The notes beneath the pieces were generated by a model. That model did no database searches. It saw nothing but the letters and a program-made list of their open reading frames with translations, and was not told the DNA's origin. From an uncultured Prevotella sp. (GTDB taxonomy: Bacteria > Bacteroidota > Bacteroidia > Bacteroidales > Bacteroidaceae): 9,391 bases of DNA. The stretch lies in contig CAKQDG010000085.1 in assembly GCA_934219025.1 (NCBI GenBank), forward strand, positions 1 through 9,391. Direction: 5' to 3'. The translations under genes and the position numbers were made by a program. Positions 1-5,408 of the stretch are shown here, in pieces. The stretch's first letter is position 1. The number at the start of each line of letters is the position of its first letter.

Positions 1-907
1 GAGTCTCCACTGTGCGGAATCCGAACTTGTCCTTTTCAATATGCAGCGTCTTGCCGTCCTTGTCGATAAGGGCGAAGTCCACCTTGTAGCGGTTAGGCGT
101 CTCGGCAGTCCAGAGTTTCGGGTTGTTCACCTTGAATGCCACGTCGGCATGGTCGCTGCCATGACGCACGTCGGTAGTGTTCTCGGCCACCTTCTTGCCG
201 CTCATGTCGCTGATAGTAGTCTTCACCTTAGCCCCCTCGATGGTGTGGTTGAGCAATACGTAGGCATTAAACTCGCCGTCGGCAGTGGCGTTGATAGCCG
301 TTCGCTCGATATTCAGTGCCGGTTTGCAGACAATGAAAACCGGGCGGAAGATGCCGCCGAAATTCCAGTAGTCGGCGCGCCTTTCGGCGAGGTTCACGCC
401 GGCATTCTCGCTCTCCTTGCTCACTGTAACCTCAAGCAGATTCTTCTTGTCGCCGAAGAACACGCGGTCGGTAACGTCATACGTGATACGATAGAAGGCG
501 CCCATGTGTTTAGACCCCGCCTTGCGTTTGTTTATCATCACCTGCGTGTCGGTCATCGAAGCCTCGAACACGAGTTCGATATGGTGGTTCTGCCATTCCT
601 TCGGCAAATTGAACTCATATTTATACATGCCTTTCTCGTCGGCAACGCCTTCGGGGAACGCCTTGCCGTAGAATTTCATGCCATACTGGTAAGTGCCGAA
701 TCCCTGCAGTTCCCAGCACGAAGGCACTCCGATTTTGGTCCATTTCCCGGAGTTGTTACCACCCGTGCAGAAGAAGTCCCACTGCACCATATCGTCACAT
801 CCGTGTCCGCTCAGATACTGCCTGTGAGTGAACACGTCGTTGTTTGCAGCCACGGCGCCATAGGCAGTGACGAGCAAAGCAAAAGCTGATATAATTAATT
901 TCTTCAT
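1..907 (-). CDS. Glycoside hydrolase family 2 enzyme, N-terminal part (cut by window edge)
   Basis: The frame is open from the ATG at 907 to the left edge, giving 302 residues and no stop. Residues 1-20 look like a signal peptide (KK, a hydrophobic stretch, then an AVA cleavage motif at 18-20), so the enzyme is probably periplasmic or exported. Residues about 35-195 resemble the GH2 sugar-binding jelly-roll: VPSCWELQGFG near 61-71, FEASMTDT near 114-121, AERRADYWNFGGIFRPV near 174-190. Residues about 198-302 resemble the GH2 immunoglobulin-like domain, with KLWTAETPNRY near 264-274 and FGFRTVE near 295-301. Family knowledge: Bacteroidales enzymes of this kind are beta-galactosidase-like exo-hydrolases of dietary or host glycans, often about 900 residues or more. 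The catalytic barrel with its two glutamates is outside the window, so the substrate cannot be named. The short leader before the ATG is AT-rich with no clear Shine-Dalgarno site. The family is fairly certain; the specificity is unknown. Confidence 0.86.
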   Translation of the reverse strand, partial: MKKLIISAFALLVTAYGAVAANNDVFTHRQYLSGHGCDDMVQWDFFCTGGNNSGKWTKIGVPSCWELQGFGTYQYGMKFYGKAFPEGVADEKGMYKYEFNLPKEWQNHHIELVFEASMTDTQVMINKRKAGSKHMGAFYRITYDVTDRVFFGDKKNLLEVTVSKESENAGVNLAERRADYWNFGGIFRPVFIVCKPALNIERTAINATADGEFNAYVLLNHTIEGAKVKTTISDMSGKKVAENTTDVRHGSDHADVAFKVNNPKLWTAETPNRYKVDFALIDKDGKTLHIEKDKFGFRTVET

Positions 908-1135
908 ATTGTTCTTTTTATTATTAAAGGACGCGCGATATATAATATTGTAACTTGTTGTTTTTATATTTTAGCCTATATATTACTAAATCAGAAACTT
1001 TAATATGTATCACTTCGATAGTAAATGTCATCACTCCAAATATCGGGAGGGTCAAAATTGTGGGGATAATGAAAAACATCGATTTTTATGAAAATAAGAA
1101 AAATAGAACACTTTTCTTTTGTTCTCCAAAACAGA

Positions 1136-1223
1136 AAGCAATGCTTTTTCGGGAGCAAAGCATTGCTTCATCCCGAGCAAAGCAATGCTTCTTTCAAGAA
1201 AAAGCGTTGCTCGTTGAATCATA
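1136..1223. repeat. Four-unit 22-nt tandem array of a near-palindromic 11-mer
   Basis: The core AAGCAATGCTT at 1136-1146 is followed by its exact reverse complement AAGCATTGCTT at 1158-1168, the first form again at 1180-1190, and a degraded copy AAGCGTTGCTC at 1202-1212. The cores begin at 1136, 1158, 1180 and 1202, so the period is exactly 22 nt. Units 1 and 2 share GAGCA just before the next core, while the other spacers differ. Neighbouring cores are inverted relative to each other and can form two alternative 11-bp hairpins, 1 with 2 or 2 with 3. GGGA (1151-1154) and TCCC (1171-1174) also flank core 2 as an inverted pair. The function is unknown: it could be a dispersed palindromic repeat, a binding site array or a transcript structure. 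Confidence 0.8.
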
Positions 1224-1341
1224 AATGCTGTGAAATAAAATGAAATTAGAGTCTATGTTGTTCGTATTCAGATGGTTATAAGAAATATTATAACTCTCGA
1301 CAAGACAAAGACTCAAACAATCATGCGGCAGAAAACCCAAA

Positions 1342-1393
1342 AAGCGAAGTTTTGACCACTTTCCTTTATTTTGAAAAGTCCAAAACTTCGCTT
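1342..1393 (-). terminator. Intrinsic terminator after luxS
   Basis: AAGCGAAGTTTTG at 1342-1354 is the exact reverse complement of CAAAACTTCGCTT at 1381-1393, giving a perfect 13-bp stem. A further 5-bp pairing (ACTTT 1358-1362 with AAAGT 1375-1379) lies inside it. Read on the minus strand, it starts 21 nt after the luxS stop and is followed directly by TTTGGGTTTT. Position, stem and T-rich tail fit a rho-independent terminator for the pfs-luxS transcript. It should also shield the downstream minus-strand GH2 gene from read-through. In the plus direction the tail is poorer in T. Confidence 0.7.
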
Positions 1394-1414
1394 GTATTTT
1401 CGACAGAAATTATT

Positions 1415-1891
1415 CTATTCCGGATAAACCAGATTCTCCTCTTTTATGTTGCAGAGAGTTTCAAGATATTTCTTTGCCTCCCATCGAGCCATGGGCAGGT
1501 CGTGGAGCAGCCAGTTGCCACAGTCTTTAGGTGCAGCCCCCGGAATGTCGCCCTCGAAATTCGCCACAAACTCAAATGTGCGCTTCATCAGCTCCACGAT
1601 ATCCTTCGATTCAAAGTCGCCCCTTATCAAGAGGTAGTTTCCCGTGAGGCATCCCATCGGTCCCCAGTAAACGATGCGGTCTTTCCACTCAGCATCGTTG
1701 CGCAGGTAGGTGGCGGCAAGATGCTCAATGGTGTGAAGAGCGCCGGGATGAACCACAGGTTCGCGGTTTGGCGCCTTCATGCGAATGTCGAATGTAGTAA
1801 CAACCTCGCTGCCCACTTCGTCCTTACGGGAAACGTAGATGCCGGGCAACAGCTTTTCGTGGTTGATGGTAAAACTTGGTATTTTTTTCAT
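1415..1891 (-). CDS. luxS: S-ribosylhomocysteine lyase LuxS (autoinducer-2 synthesis)
   Basis: A cytoplasmic metalloenzyme that splits S-ribosylhomocysteine into homocysteine and DPD, the precursor of autoinducer-2. The 158 residues match the usual family length. The metal site is visible as HTIEH at 53-57 (His53, His57) and Cys124 in KDCGNW. The catalytic cysteine is Cys81 in GPMGCLTG, equivalent to Cys84 of the Bacillus enzyme, and Glu56 lies within the HxxEH motif. All key residues are present, so the enzyme should be active. The N-terminus MKKIPSFTINHEKLLPGIYV is typical and supports this ATG. The gene lies 116 nt downstream of pfs on the same strand, whose product supplies its substrate. 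No TAnnTTTG promoter was found in the gap, so cotranscription from the pfs promoter is likely. Whether AI-2 is a signal here or a by-product of methyl-cycle detoxification cannot be told. Confidence 0.97.
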   Translation of the reverse strand: MKKIPSFTINHEKLLPGIYVSRKDEVGSEVVTTFDIRMKAPNREPVVHPGALHTIEHLAATYLRNDAEWKDRIVYWGPMGCLTGNYLLIRGDFESKDIVELMKRTFEFVANFEGDIPGAAPKDCGNWLLHDLPMARWEAKKYLETLCNIKEENLVYPE

Positions 1892-1916
1892 TGTTTTTTT
1901 TATTTTTTTTGGGGGG
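1892..1916 (-). promoter_or_regulatory. A-rich luxS leader with homopolymer runs
   Basis: Read on the minus strand, the bases before the luxS ATG are C6 (1916-1911), A8 (1910-1903), T, A8 (1901-1894), then C, A, A. A seven-A run spans codons 2-4 (1888-1882). There is no Shine-Dalgarno sequence. A-rich leaders are the usual translation signal in Bacteroidetes. The runs could vary in length by slippage and so tune luxS translation; this is an inference. Confidence 0.5.
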
Positions 1917-1920
1917 ACTA

Positions 1921-2001
1921 CTCGGACGGCTCGGACGGCTCGGAGCTGTCGGAGAAGTCGGAGCTGTCGGAGAAGTCCGAGAAATCCGAGCTGTCCGATT
2001 T
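1921..2001. repeat. Nine-unit 9-bp degenerate tandem repeat between pfs and luxS
   Basis: Nine consecutive 9-mers fill this stretch. On the plus strand they are two of CTCGGACGG, CTCGGAGCT, GTCGGAGAA, GTCGGAGCT, GTCGGAGAA, GTCCGAGAA, ATCCGAGCT and GTCCGATTT. The first six carry TCGGA and the last three TCCGA, so the array changes orientation and its ends can pair (GCTCGGA 1938-1944 with TCCGAGC 1985-1991). It begins 6 nt beyond the pfs stop on the minus strand and ends just before the A-rich luxS leader, so it would be transcribed within the pfs-luxS message. It is not part of any credible gene, although it is open in several frames because the period is a multiple of three. Confidence 0.85.
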
Positions 2002-2007
2002 CCCCTA

Positions 2008-2691
2008 TTAAATTGTCTCGAGAAATTTCTTTGTTACGTTAAACGACCCGTCGGCAAGCCTTGCCCAGAAGTCGAAATACTGCGAAGCCTTGTTGTCTTT
2101 CAGCGGGATGTCGCTGATGATGCGGAAACTGATGAAAGGCACATGGTATGTGTGGCAAGTCTGCGCAATGGAGCAGCTCTCCATGTCCACCGCCTTTGCC
2201 GCAGGAAATTTGTCGAGTATGCCCTGCATCTTGTCCTTTGTGTTTACAAACCACTCGCCGCTTACGATAAGTCCGGCATGCACCGGTGTGGCAGTGTCCA
2301 GGTTTGTAGCCTTTTCAATCAAATCTTTCGGCGCATCAAATTTTGCCGGCATGCCCATAATCTGCCCGAACTCGCAATCGTCGCCGCAGTAGGCATCGTG
2401 GTAGCAATAACTTGTGCCCACAACCACGTCGGTTACGTTCATCTCCGCATCGGCACCGCCGGCAACACCGGTGGATATCACCAGGTCGGGACAAAAGCGG
2501 TTGATCATCTCCACGGCTCCGATGGCAGAATTCACCTTGCCGATGCCGCATTTCTGTATAACAATCTCCTTCTCGCCAATGTTGCCCATAACGAAATCCT
2601 TGTGGTGGTAGCGCTCCACGGTGGCATCGCTCAACAAGGATTTCAGCTGCACAAACTCCTTGTCCATGGCAACGATAATTCCTATCTTCAT
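2008..2691 (-). CDS. mtnN: 5'-methylthioadenosine/S-adenosylhomocysteine nucleosidase
   Basis: A cytoplasmic nucleosidase (also called Pfs) that removes adenine from S-adenosylhomocysteine and methylthioadenosine, giving S-ribosylhomocysteine for LuxS. The 227 residues fit the family. Visible landmarks are the N-terminus MKIGIIVAMDKEF with Glu12, GIGKVNSA near 49-56, STGVAGGAD near 73-81, VDMES with Glu171, and RIISDIPL with catalytic Asp194. These correspond to Glu12, Glu174 and Asp197 of the E. coli enzyme. The frame could be extended to an ATG at 2715, adding eight residues. The start at 2691 is preferred because it gives the canonical family N-terminus and because the longer start would lie inside the predicted -7 promoter box (2713-2720). 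It is the first gene of a minus-strand pair with luxS and is divergent from the YfhO gene. Confidence 0.96.
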   Translation of the reverse strand: MKIGIIVAMDKEFVQLKSLLSDATVERYHHKDFVMGNIGEKEIVIQKCGIGKVNSAIGAVEMINRFCPDLVISTGVAGGADAEMNVTDVVVGTSYCYHDAYCGDDCEFGQIMGMPAKFDAPKDLIEKATNLDTATPVHAGLIVSGEWFVNTKDKMQGILDKFPAAKAVDMESCSIAQTCHTYHVPFISFRIISDIPLKDNKASQYFDFWARLADGSFNVTKKFLETI

Positions 2692-2712
2692 AATATACTG
2701 ATAAATTTTTTG

Positions 2713-2720
2713 CAAAGGTA
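2713..2720 (-). promoter_or_regulatory. -7 promoter box of the pfs-luxS unit
   Basis: On the minus strand this reads TACCTTTG, an exact match to the Bacteroidetes -7 element TAnnTTTG. Transcription would begin near 2706, leaving a short leader of roughly 15 nt before the pfs ATG at 2691. A TTTG on the same strand (2750-2747) is 26 nt away, longer than the usual spacing of about 19-20, so the -33 element is uncertain. Confidence 0.6.
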
Positions 2721-2756
2721 ATGCTTATTTTCCAATAAGAACCCCCCAAATGTCAT

Positions 2757-2774
2757 TACTTTTGGCTAATTTTG
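2757..2774 (+). promoter_or_regulatory. Two tandem -7 promoter boxes for the YfhO-fkp unit
   Basis: TACTTTTG (2757-2764) and TAATTTTG (2767-2774) both match TAnnTTTG exactly and start 10 bp apart. Start sites would fall near 2771 and 2781, giving leaders of about 40-50 nt before the ATG at 2820. No clear -33 TTTG is seen at the usual distance for either, so one of the two may be chance in AT-rich DNA. They lie back to back with the pfs promoter in a 128-nt divergent gap. Confidence 0.5.
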
Positions 2775-2819
2775 CAAGCAAATGTGAATTTATAACGAAA
2801 CAAAACAATTATAGCTATA

Positions 2820-5387
2820 ATGAAAAACTGGAAACAATGTCTGCCAGACGTGCTGGCAGTGCTGCTATTTGCAGTGATTTCTTTTGCCTATTTCTTCCCG
2901 GCCGATATCGACGGCAAGGTGCTCTACCGCCACGACTCCTCGGCAGGAAGAGGCATGGGACGTGAGGCTTCGGAGTATTATGAAAAGACGGGTGAAGTGA
3001 CCCGCTGGACCGGTTCGGTGTTCTGTGGAATGCCAACCTATCAGATCACGCCGGGCTACAAGAGTCTGACCACGCTGACCGACGTGGTGGCAATCTATCA
3101 TCTGGGACTTCCCGAAAACGTGTGGTTCCTCTTCGTCTATCTGCTCGGATTCTATATCATGCTCCGTGCGTTCAACTTCAAAACGTATCTCGCCGCACTC
3201 GGTTCGGTGATATGGGCATTCTCCAGCTATTTCCTGATAATCATCGCCGCCGGACACCTGTGGAAAGTGATGGCACTGGCATACCTGCCGCCGATGATTG
3301 GCGGTATCGTTCTGGCATATCGCGGAAAATACCTGTGGGGACTCTTCGTTACGGCACTGTTCACGGCATTCGAAATATTTGCCAACCACGTTCAGATGAC
3401 CTACTATTATCTCTTCATCATCTTCTTCATGGTGATAGCCTATCTCGTGGACGCAATACGCAAAAAGCAGATGGCACACTTCCTCAAGGCCACTGGCATC
3501 TGTCTGGCAGGAGCCGTGATCGGCATCTGCCTGAATATCAGTAATCTGTATCACACATGGGAGTACAGCAAGGAGTCGATGCGCGGAAAAAGCGAACTCG
3601 TGAAGAAAAACTCTGCCAACCAGACCAGCAGCGGACTGGAGCGCGACTACATTACGCAGTGGAGCTACGGAGTGGACGAGACGTGGACCCTGCTCGTGCC
3701 AAACACAAAGGGTGGAGCCTCCGTGCCGCTGACGCAAAGCGAAACGGCAATGAAAAAAGCCGACAGCCAGTTTATGGATGTTTACCAGCAACTCGGACAA
3801 TACTGGGGCGACCAGCCTATGACAAGCGGTCCGGTATACGTGGGAGCATTCGTGCTGATGCTCTTCTTCCTCGGAGCATTTATAGTGAAAGGTCCAGTGA
3901 AATGGGCGCTGCTTGCAGCCACCTACCTCTCGATAATGCTTTCGTGGGGACATAACTTCATGCCGCTCACTGATTTCTTCATCGACTATGTGCCGATGTA
4001 TGCCAAATTCCGCACCGTGGCGTCAATTCTCGTAATCGCAGAATTCACCATCCCGTTGCTCGCCATGCTCGGACTGAAAGAGATAATCGACAACCCGAAG
4101 ATTCTGGACGAGGCAGAAAACAAAACATCTAAGATATGCAACTTCTTCTTCATATCCGTGCTCTCGTTCTTCGTCAGGAAAAAGCGCGACTATATCCTCG
4201 TCAGCTTCCTGATGACAGCCGGTGTGGCTTTGCTCTTCGCCTTGATGCCTACGGTATTCTTCAGCGACTTCATCTCGCAGAGCGAAATGCAGGCACTCTC
4301 GCAGATTCCGGCAGAATATCTCAATCCGCTGCTTGCCAACCTGCGCCAGATGCGCGAAGCCGTGTTCACGGCAGACTGCTGGCGCTCGCTCTTCATCATA
4401 GTGCTCGGCACAATCTTCCTGGTTCTTTTCATCAAGAAGAAACTTAATGCCAAGGCAATGGTGGGACTCATCTGTGCTCTTTGCTTCATCGACATGTGGC
4501 AGGTGGACAAACGCTATCTCAACAACGACATGTTTGTGGAGAAAAGCGCACGCGAAACTCCTATCCGCATGACCGAAACCGACAAGATGATACTCAAGGA
4601 CAAGTCGGAATGTCAAAACTACCGCGTGCTGAACTTCTCTACAAGCACATTCAACGAAAACGAAACATCATACTACCACAAGAGCCTTGGAGGATATCAT
4701 GCTGCCAAACTGCGCCGCTATCAGGAGATGATTGAACGATACATCCAGCCGGAAATGGGCAAGGCAATGTCTGCCGTGGCCAATGCCAACGGCGACATGA
4801 CCCAGGTGGACGGCAACAAAACGTTCCCCGTAATCAGCATGCTCAACGCAAAATACTTTATCATTCCGCTGCAGGGCGGACAAACCGTGCCGCTTATGAA
4901 CCCGTATGCCTTCGGCGCAGCATGGTTCGTGGATAAGGTGAACTTCGTAGACAATGCCAACGAGGAGATGGACCGCATCGGACAGATCGACCTGCGCCAC
5001 GAGGCCGTTGCCGACAAGAAATTCCAGACGCAGATCGGCAAGGCTGTGCCTCAAGACGGAAAATCGCTCGTTACAATCACATCATATCAGCCCAACGAAC
5101 TGAAATATGACGTGAAGTCAGACAAGGGAGGAGTAGTGGTGTTCTCAGAAGTATACTATCCGGGATGGACTGCTACGGTAGATGGAAAACCTGTTGAAGT
5201 GGGACGCGTGAACTACATCCTGCGCGCAATAAACGTGGCGCCGGGCAACCACAAGGTGGTTCTCACATTCCGACCCACTACGGTCAAAGTAACCGAGACG
5301 ATAGCATACGTGGGATATGCTTTGCTTCTGCTCACATTGCTCCTGCTCGTTTATCGCGAATACAAAAACAAAAAAGACAAGGCATAA
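2820..5387 (+). CDS. YfhO-family polytopic membrane protein (GT-C-like, function unproven)
   Basis: An 855-residue inner-membrane protein of the YfhO family. Hydrophobic segments are visible at about 9-26, 101-118, 122-142, 150-167, 171-187, 192-212, 223-241, 338-356, 361-377, 398-419, 457-480, 521-538, 545-562 and 827-845, about 14 in all. The first periplasmic loop carries YRHDS (36-40) and the conserved-looking VFCGMPTYQ (67-75). Acidic residues in that loop are typical of GT-C lipid-linked glycosyltransferases. A large extracytoplasmic region (about 565-825) contains SEVYYPGWTATVDGKP (776-791), a motif I associate with YfhO proteins. The tail is lysine-rich. Family knowledge: YfhO proteins of Gram-positive bacteria glycosylate teichoic acids; the Bacteroidetes members are uncharacterised. 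Standing 21 nt before fkp, it may transfer sugars to an envelope polymer or lipid carrier, which is an inference. The family assignment is strong and the function is not known. Confidence 0.88.
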   Translation: MKNWKQCLPDVLAVLLFAVISFAYFFPADIDGKVLYRHDSSAGRGMGREASEYYEKTGEVTRWTGSVFCGMPTYQITPGYKSLTTLTDVVAIYHLGLPENVWFLFVYLLGFYIMLRAFNFKTYLAALGSVIWAFSSYFLIIIAAGHLWKVMALAYLPPMIGGIVLAYRGKYLWGLFVTALFTAFEIFANHVQMTYYYLFIIFFMVIAYLVDAIRKKQMAHFLKATGICLAGAVIGICLNISNLYHTWEYSKESMRGKSELVKKNSANQTSSGLERDYITQWSYGVDETWTLLVPNTKGGASVPLTQSETAMKKADSQFMDVYQQLGQYWGDQPMTSGPVYVGAFVLMLFFLGAFIVKGPVKWALLAATYLSIMLSWGHNFMPLTDFFIDYVPMYAKFRTVASILVIAEFTIPLLAMLGLKEIIDNPKILDEAENKTSKICNFFFISVLSFFVRKKRDYILVSFLMTAGVALLFALMPTVFFSDFISQSEMQALSQIPAEYLNPLLANLRQMREAVFTADCWRSLFIIVLGTIFLVLFIKKKLNAKAMVGLICALCFIDMWQVDKRYLNNDMFVEKSARETPIRMTETDKMILKDKSECQNYRVLNFSTSTFNENETSYYHKSLGGYHAAKLRRYQEMIERYIQPEMGKAMSAVANANGDMTQVDGNKTFPVISMLNAKYFIIPLQGGQTVPLMNPYAFGAAWFVDKVNFVDNANEEMDRIGQIDLRHEAVADKKFQTQIGKAVPQDGKSLVTITSYQPNELKYDVKSDKGGVVVFSEVYYPGWTATVDGKPVEVGRVNYILRAINVAPGNHKVVLTFRPTTVKVTETIAYVGYALLLLTLLLLVYREYKNKKDKA

Positions 5388-5408
5388 GTATATTACGAGG
5401 TAAGATTT

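Larger units (their letters stand above)
908..1414. other. Intergenic region between luxS and the GH2 gene
   Basis: This 507-nt AT-rich stretch has no convincing gene. It holds the luxS terminator (1342-1393) and the 22-nt-period array (1136-1223), both listed separately. A 6-bp inverted repeat (AGAACA 1105-1110 with TGTTCT 1120-1125) lies beside the array. The leader and promoter of the minus-strand GH2 gene must lie here unless it is read through from luxS. No exact TAnnTTTG element was found on the minus strand; the nearest is GATATTTG at 1044-1037, one base off. Nothing recognisable was seen in 1224-1341. Confidence 0.6.

Noticed and set aside
41..889. Plus-strand open frame of 282 codons
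   Set aside because: It lies opposite the GH2 gene, which has a signal peptide and recognisable family motifs; the plus-strand translation resembles no family.
1136..1223. CRISPR array
   Set aside because: The repeats are 11-nt cores with 11-nt spacers, alternate in orientation and have no cas genes nearby, far too short for a CRISPR array.
955..1224. Plus-strand open frame of 89 codons in the gap upstream of the GH2 gene
   Set aside because: Its second half is simply the 22-nt repeat array read in one frame, its start codon is not ATG, the first half is AT-rich without domain character, and no promoter or leader is evident.
1892..2007. SAM or SAH riboswitch before luxS
   Set aside because: The gap is filled by the 9-bp repeats and homopolymers; no conserved riboswitch core was recognisable by eye.
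2692..2715. Longer pfs with eight extra N-terminal residues
   Set aside because: The extra residues are not family-like, and the upstream ATG overlaps the predicted -7 promoter box.
1352..2721. Long plus-strand open frames across luxS and pfs
   Set aside because: They are antisense to two well-recognised enzymes and are kept open partly by the 9-bp repeat array, whose period is a multiple of three.
2865..3953. Minus-strand open frame of 362 codons
   Set aside because: It is antisense to the YfhO gene; the translation is rich in His, Cys, Glu and Arg without pattern, as expected from a shadow frame.
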